Shown here: positions 33,182 to 45,752 of the stretch, one piece after another
Numbering within the stretch: position 1 is the stretch's first letter
Layout: the number at the start of each line of letters is the position of its first letter
NCBI GenBank assembly: GCA_042088665.1
Contig: JBELMB010000004.1
Span: forward strand, 12,436 to 76,435
Direction of reading: 5' to 3'
DNA: 64,000 nt
DNA from: JBELMB01 sp042088665
Lineage (GTDB): Bacteria > Pseudomonadota > Alphaproteobacteria > Rhodobacterales > Rhodobacteraceae
Made by a program: the position numbers and the translations under genes
Notes under the pieces: model-generated
What the model was told of the DNA's origin: nothing
The model's database searches: none
What the model saw: the letters and a program-made list of their open reading frames with translations, nothing else

Positions 33182-35038
33182 TCAGTCCTGCGGGATCACG
33201 CGCAGCGACAGCTCCATCAGCTGGTCCGAAGACGGGTCCGACGGGGCGCTCATCATCAGGTCCTCGGCGCGTTGGTTCATCGGGAACATGATGACCTCGC
33301 GGATGTTCGACGTGCCCGCCAGCAGCATCACGATCCGGTCAATGCCCGCAGCACAGCCGCCGTGCGGCGGGGCGCCAAAGTGGAACGCATTGTACAGCGC
33401 GCCAAAGCGGTTCTTGACCTCGTCCTCGCCGTAGCCCGCCAGTTCAAAGGCCTTCAGCATCACGTCCGGCTTGTGGTTCCTGATCGCGCCGGAGACCAGC
33501 TCATAGCCGTTGCAGGCCAGATCGTACTGGAAGCCCCGGACCGCCAGCGGATCGCCCATCAGCGCGTCCATCCCGCCCTGCGGCATGGAAAACGGGTTGT
33601 GCTCGAAATCGACCGCGCCGGTCTCTTCGTCCTGCTCGTAGATCGGAAAATCCACGATCCATGCAAAGGCAAAGCGGTTCTCGTCGATCAGCTTCAACTC
33701 GTGACCCAGCGTGTCGCGCGCCTTTCCGGCCACGCGCTGGAAGGCCGCAGGCTTGCCACCGAGGAAGAAGGCCGCATCGCCCACGTCCAGTCCAAGCTGC
33801 TGGCGGATCGCCTCGGTGCGCTCCGGGCCGATGTTCTTGGCCAGCGGACCGGCGGCTTCCATGCCACCGGCAATCTCGCCGGATTTCATCTTGGCCTGTG
33901 CTTCCTTGACCTTGATGCCCAGCTCCTGTGCGACCGCATCGGCGGTCTTCTCGCGCCAAAAGATGTAGCCCATCCCCGGCAGGCCCTCTTTCTGGGCCCA
34001 GGCGTTCATCCGGTCGCAGAACTTGCGCGACCCGCCGCCCGGCGCCGGGATGGCGCGGATCTGGGTGCCGTCCTGTTCCAGCAGCTTGGCAAAGATCGCA
34101 AAACCGGAGCCCGCGAAATGCTCTGACACGACCTGCATCTCGATCGGGTTGCGCAGGTCCGGCTTGTCGGTGCCGTATTTCAGCGCCGCCTCGGCATAGG
34201 GGATCTGCGGCCAGCTTGCGGGATCGTCGACCACCTTGCCTTCGCCGAACTCTTCGAACACCCCGGCAATCACCGGCGAGACGGTGTCAAACACGTCCTG
34301 CTGCGTGACAAAGCTCATCTCGACGTCGAGCTGGTAGAAATCCGTGGGCGAGCGGTCGGCGCGCGGGTCCTCGTCGCGGAAACAGGGCGCGATCTGGAAA
34401 TACTTGTCGTAGCCAGAGACCATGATCAGCTGCTTGAACTGCTGCGGCGCCTGCGGCAGCGCGTAGAACTTGCCCGGATGCAAGCGCGACGGCACAAGGA
34501 AATCGCGCGCGCCCTCGGGCGAGGAGGCGGTGATGATCGGCGTCTGGAATTCGCGGAAATCCTTCGCCCACATGCGTTTGCGGATCGAGGCCACAACGTC
34601 GGACCGCAGCGTCATGGACTTTTGCATCGCCTCGCGCCGCAGGTCCAGATAGCGGTACCGCAGGCGGGTTTCCTCGGGGTATTCCTGATCGCCAAAGACC
34701 ATCAGGGGCAGCTCGTCTGCCGCGCCAAGGACTTCCAGATCGCGGACAAAGACCTCGACTTCGCCGGTGGCCAGCTTGGGGTTCACAAGGCTTTCGTCGC
34801 GCGCCTTCACGTTGCCGTCGATGCGGATGCACCACTCGGACCGGACCTTTTCCATCTCGGCAAAGACCGGGCTGTCGGGGTCACACAGAACCTGCGTCGT
34901 GCCGTAGTGGTCGCGCAGATCGACGAAAAGCACGCCGCCATGATCTCGGATGCGGTGCACCCAGCCGGACAGGCGGACGGTGTCGCCCACATTGGCCTTG
35001 GTCAGATCGGCGCAGGTGTGGCTCCGGTAGGCGTGCAT
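33182..35038 (-). CDS. aspS: Aspartyl-tRNA synthetase
   Basis: 618 residues from ATG 35038. Bacterial AspRS with anticodon-binding OB fold (1-110: GWVHRIRDHGGVLFVDLRDHYGTTQ), class II motif 2 (CFRDEDPRADRSPTDFYQLDVEMSF), the GAD insertion, and motif 3 (GAPPHGGCAAGIDRIVMLL). It is somewhat longer than the 590-residue E. coli enzyme, mainly within the insertion. Alphaproteobacterial AspRS is often non-discriminating and also charges tRNA-Asn; sequence alone does not settle that here. Confidence 0.97.
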   Translation of the reverse strand: MHAYRSHTCADLTKANVGDTVRLSGWVHRIRDHGGVLFVDLRDHYGTTQVLCDPDSPVFAEMEKVRSEWCIRIDGNVKARDESLVNPKLATGEVEVFVRDLEVLGAADELPLMVFGDQEYPEETRLRYRYLDLRREAMQKSMTLRSDVVASIRKRMWAKDFREFQTPIITASSPEGARDFLVPSRLHPGKFYALPQAPQQFKQLIMVSGYDKYFQIAPCFRDEDPRADRSPTDFYQLDVEMSFVTQQDVFDTVSPVIAGVFEEFGEGKVVDDPASWPQIPYAEAALKYGTDKPDLRNPIEMQVVSEHFAGSGFAIFAKLLEQDGTQIRAIPAPGGGSRKFCDRMNAWAQKEGLPGMGYIFWREKTADAVAQELGIKVKEAQAKMKSGEIAGGMEAAGPLAKNIGPERTEAIRQQLGLDVGDAAFFLGGKPAAFQRVAGKARDTLGHELKLIDENRFAFAWIVDFPIYEQDEETGAVDFEHNPFSMPQGGMDALMGDPLAVRGFQYDLACNGYELVSGAIRNHKPDVMLKAFELAGYGEDEVKNRFGALYNAFHFGAPPHGGCAAGIDRIVMLLAGTSNIREVIMFPMNQRAEDLMMSAPSDPSSDQLMELSLRVIPQD

Positions 35039-35519
35039 TTTGGGCTCCTCGCATGGGGGGTAGATCCGCGCCGATACACCGCGCCCCGGCCAGAAAGTCA
35101 AGCAAAGAGGGCAGGCGCGCGCCGCTGCTCCTGCCCGCACTGTGACGCCATGACAGGGCTGGTTTCCAAAGCCCCTGAGGATCGGGTGAGGACCGCGCAG
35201 GGCGCGCCTCTCGCCGTCACCCCTGCTTCGATGGAAAACAGCCGCTGTCGCGCCGGGCCTCGTTGCGCAGGGGCCGGATCAGCGCGCAAGGCACCGGGTC
35301 AGGCCGCGCGGCAAAATCTGCGCCGCAGGGGGCAGATAGAACGCCGCTGCCACCGGGATCATGCAATAAGGCAGGCGCAGGGGTGACCAGGGATCGAATC
35401 CCGGGGCCAGAGCGCCACAGAGCCGCAGCCGATCCGGCCTTGAACCCGGCCTCTGGGCGCGTATAACCCGCTCCAATTTGGGCAATGCCGCCTGCGTGCC
35501 AGAAATTCCGGGGACCCCT
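35039..35519. other. Divergent intergenic region between aspS and carB
   Basis: 481 bp, which should hold both promoters. The piece near 35385-35400 (GGGATCGAATCCC) looks like a tRNA T-arm, but no acceptor, D or anticodon arms accompany it. No gene supported. Confidence 0.4.
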
Positions 35520-38876
<3,357 letters not shown>

Positions 38877-38885
38877 ACCGGGCCA

Positions 38886-38908
38886 GCCGGAGCGGTGATC
38901 GCTCCGGC
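38886..38908 (+). terminator. Hairpin after carB
   Basis: Perfect 9-bp stem GCCGGAGCG / CGCTCCGGC with a 5-nt loop, 10 bp after the carB stop. No T-run follows, so it may stabilise the mRNA end rather than terminate. Confidence 0.5.
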
Positions 38909-39125
38909 AGAGGCATCCTCGTTGGAAACTGCCGCACAAAGACAGGCCTGCGCCGATCGCATCTGCCTGCCGTCTTGAGTTTGCGAAACCGGACGGGGCC
39001 TGGGGTGCCCCAAAATCACGCCTTTTGGGTGGGCGCAGCCGGGACGCTCTGTGCACGGCGCGGCATCCGGCGACTTCCGCTCCTGTGCATAGGCTGATCT
39101 GGCGCTGCCCCGGTCGTCGCCAGCC

Positions 39126-39180
39126 AGTGTTTCCCAGCCTGTGTTTTCCGGCCCGTGTTTTCCGGCCCGTGTTTTTCGAC
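39126..39180. repeat. Short tandem repeats upstream of the methyltransferase gene
   Basis: Three to four copies of a 15-16 bp unit around GTGTTTTCCGGCCC, degenerate at both ends. It lies in the 393-bp gap between carB and the methyltransferase gene, where no other gene is visible. It could overlap the latter's promoter. Confidence 0.6.
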
Positions 39181-39269
39181 CTGTCCCACAGGCAGGCCCC
39201 GGCGGCGGTGTCAGCCAAACGTGCAAACGTCACTTTCCCTGACGTAGCAGGGCCCTACCTGACGCAACG

Positions 39270-40082
39270 ATGTCAGAGCCTTCGCCCCTCACCCGTCTCC
39301 TGACCCTCGCCACCGGCGTGCTGTCCCCGCCGCCCGGTCGTGGGCGCATCGTCATGGCCTTTGCCTACGGGCTGCTCTGTCACACGGTCTTTGCTGCGGC
39401 GGTTCTGGCGATGATCCTCGCGATGTTCTTTGGCATGAGCGAGAGCCTCGGCGCCGTGCCATGGCCATGGGCGGCGCTGGCCAATCTGGCGCTCGTGATG
39501 CAGTTCCCGTTGGGGCACTCGCTCTTGCTGACGGGACCGGGCGGTCGCTTGCTGGCCCGGCTTGCGCCCGCGCCGCACGGGCAGACGCTGGCCACCACCA
39601 CCTACGCGATGATCGCCTCGTTGCAACTTCTGGCGCTGTTTGCGCTCTGGACGCCCAGCGGCATTGTCTGGTGGCGCGCCGAAGGGAGCGCGCTCTGGGG
39701 CATCGCGACGCTCTATGCCGCGGCATGGCTCTTGCTGATCAAGGCGAGCTATGACGCCGGGGCCGAAGTGCAATCCGGCGCGCTGGGCTGGATGTCTCTG
39801 GCCGCCAAGCGCCGCCCGGTCTTTCCCGACATGCCCACCGGCGGACTGTTCCGCCTGATCCGCCAACCGATCTACGTGGCCTTTGCGCTGACGCTCTGGC
39901 TGGTGCCGGTCTGGACACCGGACCAATTGGGACTCGCGCTGGGCCTGACCGCCTACTGCCTGCTCGCCCCCCGTCTGAAGGAACGCCGGTTCAAGACCCG
40001 CTACGGAGACCGCTTTGAGACATACCGCGCGGCCACCCCCTATGCGCTGCCGCGTCTCGGGTTTGGCAAGGGGCGTCTGTGA
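39270..40082 (+). CDS. ICMT-like membrane methyltransferase (MddA/NnrU-like)
   Basis: 270 residues with five or six hydrophobic spans (30-55, 65-80, 110-130, 140-157, 195-215). The C-terminal GGLFRLIRQPIYVAFALTLW and LKERRFKTRYGDRFETYRAATPYALP carry the RxPxY and E..RF...Y...Y motifs of isoprenylcysteine methyltransferase-like proteins. One branch, MddA, methylates methanethiol to dimethyl sulfide, attractive in a marine roseobacter, but the substrate cannot be decided from sequence. NnrU-like is the alternative. Confidence 0.75.
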   Translation: MSEPSPLTRLLTLATGVLSPPPGRGRIVMAFAYGLLCHTVFAAAVLAMILAMFFGMSESLGAVPWPWAALANLALVMQFPLGHSLLLTGPGGRLLARLAPAPHGQTLATTTYAMIASLQLLALFALWTPSGIVWWRAEGSALWGIATLYAAAWLLLIKASYDAGAEVQSGALGWMSLAAKRRPVFPDMPTGGLFRLIRQPIYVAFALTLWLVPVWTPDQLGLALGLTAYCLLAPRLKERRFKTRYGDRFETYRAATPYALPRLGFGKGRL

Positions 40083-40456
40083 GCAGGCCCGCGCGCGGTC
40101 AAGGGGCTTTGAGCAGGCATTTGGCCCCCGATCCAGACCGGCCTCACGCAATCGTGAGAGCCCATTCTCCCCCGTCCTGCAGCCCGCAAAGGCCCCGCGT
40201 CCAATCTGTACCAAAAGCGCCCCGTTTTGTACCAAACCGCGCCGGCCACGCGCCCTTGCCCACGATCCGGCCCAGGGTGAGGCGCAGCAATATGTACCAA
40301 ACGCGCGCCCTTTTGTACCGATTGATGCCTGCAAGGCAGCCGTTTTGCGCAGGCGCGACCGCGGTTAACGCCGCGTGCGCCGCGTCAACCATTGGCCTCT
40401 CCCCTTCTCGTGCAACCCCTGCTAAACCCCCGCCAAAGCGATAGGAGACCGCCCGC
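40083..40456. other. Intergenic region upstream of gpmI with repeated GTACCAAA motifs
   Basis: 374 bp. Two similar blocks at 40206-40242 and 40290-40323 each contain TGTACCAAA followed by GCGC-rich sequence and TTTTGTACC. This gives four GTACC sites in 120 bp, arranged as imperfect hairpins. No gene is visible. Confidence 0.5.
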
Positions 40457-41962
40457 ATGAAACCCGTCATCCTTTGCATTCTCGATGGTTGGGGCCTGAG
40501 CGAAGACACCACCGCCAACGCGCCATTGCTCGCCAACACGCCGACCATCGACAGGCTGACACAGACCTGCCCAAACGCGACCCTGATCACCCATGGGCCC
40601 GATGTGGGCCTGCCGACGGGACAGATGGGCAACTCCGAGGTGGGGCACACCAATATCGGCGCGGGCCGGGTGGTCGCCATGGATCTGGGCCAGATCGACC
40701 TTGCCGTCGAGGATGGATCCTTCTTTGAAAACAGCAGCATACTGGATTTCGCAGAGGCGGTTCAAACCGCCGGGGGCCGCGCGCATGTCATGGGTCTGAC
40801 CTCTGACGGCGGCGTGCATTCCCACTCCGTGCACCTTCTGGCGGCTTGCAAGGCGCTGACCGACAAGGGGCTTTCCGTTGCCGTGCATGTGATCACAGAT
40901 GGCCGCGACGTCGCCCCGGAGTCCGCCGCCACGCAGGTCGCCGCGTTTGAGGCCGCGCTGCCGGAGGGCGCCGAAATCGTCAGCGTCTCCGGGCGCTACT
41001 ACGCGATGGACCGCGACACCCGTTGGGAGCGCGTCGAACTGGCTTACCGCGCCATGGTCGACGCAGAGGGCGCCGTGTTTCCGGATGCCCTGACAGGAAT
41101 AGATGCAAGCTATGTGGCTGATATAAAAGATGAATTTGTAAGACCCCTTGTGATCGAAGGCTTCGCCGGGATCCAACCGGGCGACGGCATCTTCTTCACC
41201 AATTTCCGGGCTGACCGCGCGCGCGAGATCCTCGCAGCCATCGGTGACCCCGCGTTCGACGGGTTCGCACGTGATCCGGTGCCACTGTCCGGATTGCTCG
41301 GCATGGTCGAATACTCCGACAGTCACAGCACCTATATGACCACCGCCTACCCCAAGCGCGAGATCGTCAACACCCTTGGCGCATGGGTGGCATCGCAGGG
41401 CAAGACGCAGTTCCGGCTGGCCGAGACCGAGAAATACCCCCATGTCACCTTCTTCCTGAACGGCGGCGTCGAGACGCCCGACCCGAACGAAGATCGCTTC
41501 ATGCCGAAATCCCCAAAGGTGGCCACCTATGATCTGCAACCGGAGATGTCCGCGGGCGAGGTCACGCAAAAACTCCTTGAGGCCATCGGGTCCGGCTACG
41601 ATCTGATCGTGGTGAATTATGCCAATCCGGATATGGTGGGGCACACAGGGGATCTGCAGGCCGCGATCAAGGCGTGCGAGACCGTGGATCAAGGGCTGGG
41701 TCAGGTGGTGACCAAGCTTGAAGAGACGGGAGGCGCGCTCTTGGTGATCGCCGATCACGGCAACTGCGAAACCATGGTGGACCCGGTCACCGGCGGGCCA
41801 CACACGGCGCATACCACGAACCTTGTGCCGGTGATCCTGCATGGCGGACCGGCGGGTGCGGCGCTGCGCGACGGGCGGCTTGCGGATGTGGCGCCGACGC
41901 TCTTGCAACTGATGGGCCTGCCGCAACCCGATGAGATGACCGGGGAGAGCCTGATCCAGTGA
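40457..41962 (+). CDS. gpmI: 2,3-bisphosphoglycerate-independent phosphoglycerate mutase
   Basis: 501 residues. A two-domain alkaline-phosphatase-superfamily enzyme that interconverts 3- and 2-phosphoglycerate using Mn. Visible are Asp10 (ILDGWG), the phosphorylated Ser60 in GQMGNSEVGHTNIGAGR, ITDGRDVAPES, NFRADRARE, and the second metal site YANPDMVGHTG and VIADHGNCE. AGGAGA upstream of the ATG. It overlaps the EnvC-like gene by 4 bp (GTGA), starting the gpmI-envC-ctpA operon. Confidence 0.98.
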   Translation: MKPVILCILDGWGLSEDTTANAPLLANTPTIDRLTQTCPNATLITHGPDVGLPTGQMGNSEVGHTNIGAGRVVAMDLGQIDLAVEDGSFFENSSILDFAEAVQTAGGRAHVMGLTSDGGVHSHSVHLLAACKALTDKGLSVAVHVITDGRDVAPESAATQVAAFEAALPEGAEIVSVSGRYYAMDRDTRWERVELAYRAMVDAEGAVFPDALTGIDASYVADIKDEFVRPLVIEGFAGIQPGDGIFFTNFRADRAREILAAIGDPAFDGFARDPVPLSGLLGMVEYSDSHSTYMTTAYPKREIVNTLGAWVASQGKTQFRLAETEKYPHVTFFLNGGVETPDPNEDRFMPKSPKVATYDLQPEMSAGEVTQKLLEAIGSGYDLIVVNYANPDMVGHTGDLQAAIKACETVDQGLGQVVTKLEETGGALLVIADHGNCETMVDPVTGGPHTAHTTNLVPVILHGGPAGAALRDGRLADVAPTLLQLMGLPQPDEMTGESLIQ

Positions 41963-43092
41963 CGCGGCGCGGGGGCATTCTGGCGATCTGCTGTGCCTTG
42001 CTTCTGAGCGGGGCTTTCTCAGGTGCCGGACAGGCGCAGGAGTCTGGCCGCGCGGCGCAGGACGCAGCCGAGGCGCTGCAGGCGGCCTCTGTCCTTCTGG
42101 ACACGGCCGAAGGCGCGCAGGACCGTGTCGCGGCCCTGACCGAAACGGTGCGCGCCTACGAGGACGGCTTGGCCGCGATGCGTGAGGGGTTGCGCCGCGC
42201 CGCCATCCGAGAGACCGAGTTGAGCCGACGTCTTGAGGCGCAAGAGGCTGAAATTGCGCAGCTTTTGGGGGTGTTGACCGCCATGGGCGGGCGCGCGTCC
42301 CCCGGGGCGCTGGTGCATCCGCAGGGTCCTTTGGGCACAGCAAGATCCGGCATGCTGGTGGCGGCGGTGACACCGGGGCTGGCCGCGCAGGCCGCAGCGT
42401 TGCAGAATGATCTGACCGAAGTCAGCGCCCTGCGGGCCCTGCAACAGAACGCCGCCTCGCGCCTGTCCGAGGGGCTGTCCGGTGTTCAGGCCGCGCGCAC
42501 CGCGCTCAGTCAGGCGATCGCCGACCGGACCGATCTGCCGCGCCGCTTCACCGAGGACCCGGTGCGCACCGCGATCCTGATTTCGGCAACGGAGACGCTG
42601 CAGGGCTTTGCCTCCGGTCTCAGCCAGATCGCCGAGGACGAAAGCGGCCCGGCGCTGCCCGACATCCGGTCTCTTGCCGGCAGTCTGCCCCTGCCGGTGC
42701 GCGGTGTGATCCTGCGCCGCGCCGGGGATCCGGACGCGGCTGGCGTCTCGCGCCCCGGGATCGTGGTCGCCACCCGGCCCGGCGCGCTGGTCACCACGCC
42801 CACGGCCGCGACCATTCGCTACAACGGGCCTTTGCTGGACTATGGCCTCGTCACGATCCTCGAACCGCAGCAGAACGTGCTCTTTGTGCTGGCCGGGATG
42901 GAAGTCGTTTACGGCGAGATCGGCCAGGTTTTGCCACCAGGAAGCCCGGTTGGTCTGATGGGTGGGGTGGGAAATCGGTCAACTCCCGGTGAAGGGGGTG
43001 GCGCAGGTCGTACGGAAACGCTCTATATAGAGGTCAGAGAGGGCGATGCGCCCAACGATCCGCTTTTGTGGTTCGCAACCGACAAGGGATGA
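41959..43092 (+). CDS. EnvC-like murein hydrolase activator, degenerate LytM domain
   Basis: 377 residues starting at a GTG inside the gpmI stop. A signal peptide (ICCALLLSGAFSGAGQAQ) precedes a long Ala/Glu/Arg-rich coiled coil (about 28-210) and a C-terminal LytM/M23 fold (GPLLDYGLVTILEPQQNVLFVLAGM...GQVLPPGSPVGLMG). The zinc ligands expected of M23 enzymes are absent: the usual HLHFE strand reads TLYIEVREG. As in E. coli EnvC it probably activates amidases rather than cutting peptidoglycan. Confidence 0.88.
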   Translation: MTRRGGILAICCALLLSGAFSGAGQAQESGRAAQDAAEALQAASVLLDTAEGAQDRVAALTETVRAYEDGLAAMREGLRRAAIRETELSRRLEAQEAEIAQLLGVLTAMGGRASPGALVHPQGPLGTARSGMLVAAVTPGLAAQAAALQNDLTEVSALRALQQNAASRLSEGLSGVQAARTALSQAIADRTDLPRRFTEDPVRTAILISATETLQGFASGLSQIAEDESGPALPDIRSLAGSLPLPVRGVILRRAGDPDAAGVSRPGIVVATRPGALVTTPTAATIRYNGPLLDYGLVTILEPQQNVLFVLAGMEVVYGEIGQVLPPGSPVGLMGGVGNRSTPGEGGGAGRTETLYIEVREGDAPNDPLLWFATDKG

Positions 43093-43095
43093 TAC

Positions 43096-44430
43096 ATGCA
43101 GAAATTCGTGATGGCCGCCCTCGCGGGCACCTTGGCCTCCGTGGTCGCGACCACGCAATTCGTGGGTCCGCTTCTGGCCCAGGAAACCAACCGCCCATCC
43201 AGCGTCTACCAGCAGCTGGACCTGTTCGGCGATATTTTTGAGCGGATTCGCGCGCAGTACGTCGAAGACGTGGACGAGTCGGATCTGATCGAGGCCGCCA
43301 TCAACGGGATGCTGACCTCGCTGGATCCGCATTCCAGCTATCTGCCGCCCGACGATGCGGCTGACATGCGCGTGCAGACGCGCGGCGAATTCGGTGGTCT
43401 CGGGATTGAGGTCACGCAAGAGGACGGCTTTGTAAAGGTCGTCTCGCCCATCGACGGGACGCCCGCGATGGAAGCCGGAATCGAAGCGGGGGATGTCATC
43501 ACCCATGTCGACGGCGATTCCGTGCTGGGTCTGACACTGGACCAGGCGGTGGACCTGATGCGTGGGCCTGTCGGCTCCGAGATCATGATCACCGTGGTGC
43601 GCGAAGGCGAGGACGAACCATTTGACGTCTCGATCATCCGTGACGTGATCCAGCTGACGGCGGCACGGTCGCGCCTGCAGGGCGACACCGTGGTGCTGCG
43701 CGTGACAACGTTCAACGATCAGACCTATCCGCAGATGTCCGAAGGTCTCGCCAAGGAGATCGAGAACGCCGGTGGCATGGACAGTGTCAACGGCGTGGTC
43801 CTGGATCTGCGCAACAACCCCGGCGGGCTGCTGACGCAGGCGATCCGTGTGGCGGATGCCTTCCTTGAGAAGGGCGAGATCGTCTCGACCCGTGGCCGTG
43901 ACCCGGCGGACGGAGATCGCTACAACGCAAAGCCGGGTGACCTTGCCGACGGCAAGCCGCTGGTGGTGCTGATCAACGGTGGCTCTGCCTCCGCATCCGA
44001 GATTGTCGCGGGCGCGCTGCAGGACCATCGTCGCGCCATCGTGGTGGGCACCAAGAGCTTTGGCAAAGGCTCTGTCCAGACGGTGATGCCGCTGCGCGGG
44101 GACGGTGCCATGCGCCTGACCACGGCGCGGTATTACACGCCGTCGGGACGTTCGATCCAGTCGCTTGGGGTGTCTCCCGACATCGTGGTGGAACAGCCGC
44201 GCCGCCGCCCTGACGCGGAAGAGGAAGAAGAGACGAACCGCTTCTCCCGCTCCGAGGCAGACCTGCGTGGCAGCCTCGACAACGACAGCCTGACGCCCGA
44301 AGAGATCGAACAGATCGAAGCGGACCGCGAAAAGGCCGAGGCCGCCGCGGCGCTGCGCGAAGAGGATTATCAGCTGGCCTATGCCATCGACATCCTCAAG
44401 GGCCTGTCCGCGCTCGGTCCTCAGGACTGA
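43096..44430 (+). CDS. ctpA: C-terminal processing protease (S41)
   Basis: 444 residues with an N-terminal signal sequence ending near LLAQ (residue 29). PDZ domain about 95-170 (GEFGGLGIEV..., SPAM-type ligand groove), then the S41 core with Ser299 in GGSASASEI and Lys324 in SFGKGSVQ as the catalytic dyad. Periplasmic, degrades or trims envelope proteins, including cell-wall hydrolases. An acidic EEEEE tail segment occurs near residues 374-379. It starts 3 bp after the envC-like stop. Confidence 0.97.
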   Translation: MQKFVMAALAGTLASVVATTQFVGPLLAQETNRPSSVYQQLDLFGDIFERIRAQYVEDVDESDLIEAAINGMLTSLDPHSSYLPPDDAADMRVQTRGEFGGLGIEVTQEDGFVKVVSPIDGTPAMEAGIEAGDVITHVDGDSVLGLTLDQAVDLMRGPVGSEIMITVVREGEDEPFDVSIIRDVIQLTAARSRLQGDTVVLRVTTFNDQTYPQMSEGLAKEIENAGGMDSVNGVVLDLRNNPGGLLTQAIRVADAFLEKGEIVSTRGRDPADGDRYNAKPGDLADGKPLVVLINGGSASASEIVAGALQDHRRAIVVGTKSFGKGSVQTVMPLRGDGAMRLTTARYYTPSGRSIQSLGVSPDIVVEQPRRRPDAEEEEETNRFSRSEADLRGSLDNDSLTPEEIEQIEADREKAEAAAALREEDYQLAYAIDILKGLSALGPQD

Positions 44431-44446
44431 GGTCGGGGGCGCCGCG

Positions 44447-45202
44447 TTGTTCAACGTTGCGCCCACACTCGGCGATCTACCGGATCCGGCGGCCTGGGGG
44501 CTGCCGGATCTTGCGTTTGAGCCGATGCCCGGCGGGCACCGCAACCGGGTCTTGCGCGGCATTGGTGTCGGCGCGGGCTTCGTGTTCAAGACCACCACGC
44601 GGACGCCGCAGGCCCTTGCCTGGCTGGCGGCGGTCAAGCGACCGGCCCTTGAGGCCGGGTTCGTTGTCGCGCTGCCACAGCCGACACGCTCGGGCGCGGT
44701 GGCAGCGGCGGGCTGGACGATGGAGCCCTGGATCGAGGGAGCGCCCCTTGATGCCGGCGATCTGCCGCGCCTTGGCACCGCCATGGCGGATCTTCACCGG
44801 CGCACGCAGGGCATCGCCCAGCGGCCGGGTTTTGCCGCAGCGCGGGATCTGTTGCAGCAGACCCGTGGCGGCGACATCGACCTTGGCCAGATGCCAGAGC
44901 CGCTGGTGGCCATGTGCCGCGCCGCCTGGACTGTCTTGCCCGACGATCCCTTGACGCTGGTGCATGGCGACCTGAACCCGGGCAACATCCTGTTGACGCC
45001 TTCGGGGCACTTCGCCCTTCTGGACTGGGACGAGGCCCGTGCCGATCTGCCACTCTTTGACCGTATGGCGCTGGGAGAGACCGGCGACACGGTGGCGCGC
45101 ACCGCCGCCCTTGCCTATGAAATTGCTTGCTGTTGGGGTACAGAACCTGCACGCGCGCATCGGTTGGCGCGTGATCTGTCCAATGCTTTGGGACCGGCCT
45201 GA
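44447..45202 (+). CDS. Aminoglycoside-phosphotransferase-like (APH) kinase
   Basis: About 251 residues if translation starts at TTG 44447 (GGGGG 7 nt upstream); ATG 44381 would overlap ctpA by 50 bp. It contains LVHGDLNPGNILL (catalytic Asp in HGDLNPGN) and ALLDWDEARADLPLFDR, the metal-binding DxD-type motif. The N-lobe GGHRNRVLR is recognisable. It resembles choline/fructosamine-type kinases; the substrate is unknown. Confidence 0.82.
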   Translation: MFNVAPTLGDLPDPAAWGLPDLAFEPMPGGHRNRVLRGIGVGAGFVFKTTTRTPQALAWLAAVKRPALEAGFVVALPQPTRSGAVAAAGWTMEPWIEGAPLDAGDLPRLGTAMADLHRRTQGIAQRPGFAAARDLLQQTRGGDIDLGQMPEPLVAMCRAAWTVLPDDPLTLVHGDLNPGNILLTPSGHFALLDWDEARADLPLFDRMALGETGDTVARTAALAYEIACCWGTEPARAHRLARDLSNALGPA

Positions 45203-45263
45203 GACAGCGCTGACGACAGCGCTGTTCTGGCCTGATCCCACCCGGCCGTGTGAGAAAAGACCC

Positions 45264-45752
45264 ATGACACCAGAAGAAATCGCCAAGCTCCCTTATCGCC
45301 GCAACGTCGGCGTGATGCTTGTGAACGCCGCAGGGAAGGCCTTTGTCGGTCAGCGCATCGACAGCGAAACTCCGGCCTGGCAGATGCCTCAGGGCGGCAT
45401 CGACGCTGGCGAAGACCCAAGAGCCGCCGCGCTGCGTGAATTGCAGGAAGAAACCGGCGTTTCACCTGATCTGGTCACGGTTGAGGCCGAGACGGAGAGC
45501 TGGATCGCCTACGATCTGCCCCACCATATCGTCCCGAAAATCTGGAAGGGCCGCTACAAGGGGCAGGAGCAGAAATGGTTCCTGCTGCGGTTTCACGGCA
45601 CGGATGACGCGGTGCGGCTGGACGCCGATGCGCATCAGGAGTTTTCCGAATGGTGCTGGCTCGCGCCGGATGACGTGGTGGCGCAGATCGTGCCTTTCAA
45701 ACGGGACGTCTATGCGCAGGTTGTCGATGCCTTTCGCGAGCATCTGACATGA
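45264..45752 (+). CDS. rppH: RNA pyrophosphohydrolase (Nudix)
   Basis: 162 residues from ATG 45264. MTPEEIAKLPYRRNVGVMLVN then the full Nudix box at 44-66 (G-x5-E-x7-REL-x-EE-x-G-V), followed by W..YDLP and the RppH-typical WKGRYKGQEQKWFLLRF. It removes pyrophosphate from 5' triphosphate RNA to start decay. Its stop overlaps the next start (ATGA). Confidence 0.96.
   Translation: MTPEEIAKLPYRRNVGVMLVNAAGKAFVGQRIDSETPAWQMPQGGIDAGEDPRAAALRELQEETGVSPDLVTVEAETESWIAYDLPHHIVPKIWKGRYKGQEQKWFLLRFHGTDDAVRLDADAHQEFSEWCWLAPDDVVAQIVPFKRDVYAQVVDAFREHLT

Noticed and set aside
35385..35400. tRNA-like T-arm sequence GGGATCGAATCCC
   Set aside because: The loop lacks the TTC start and no acceptor, D-arm or anticodon arm could be placed around it.
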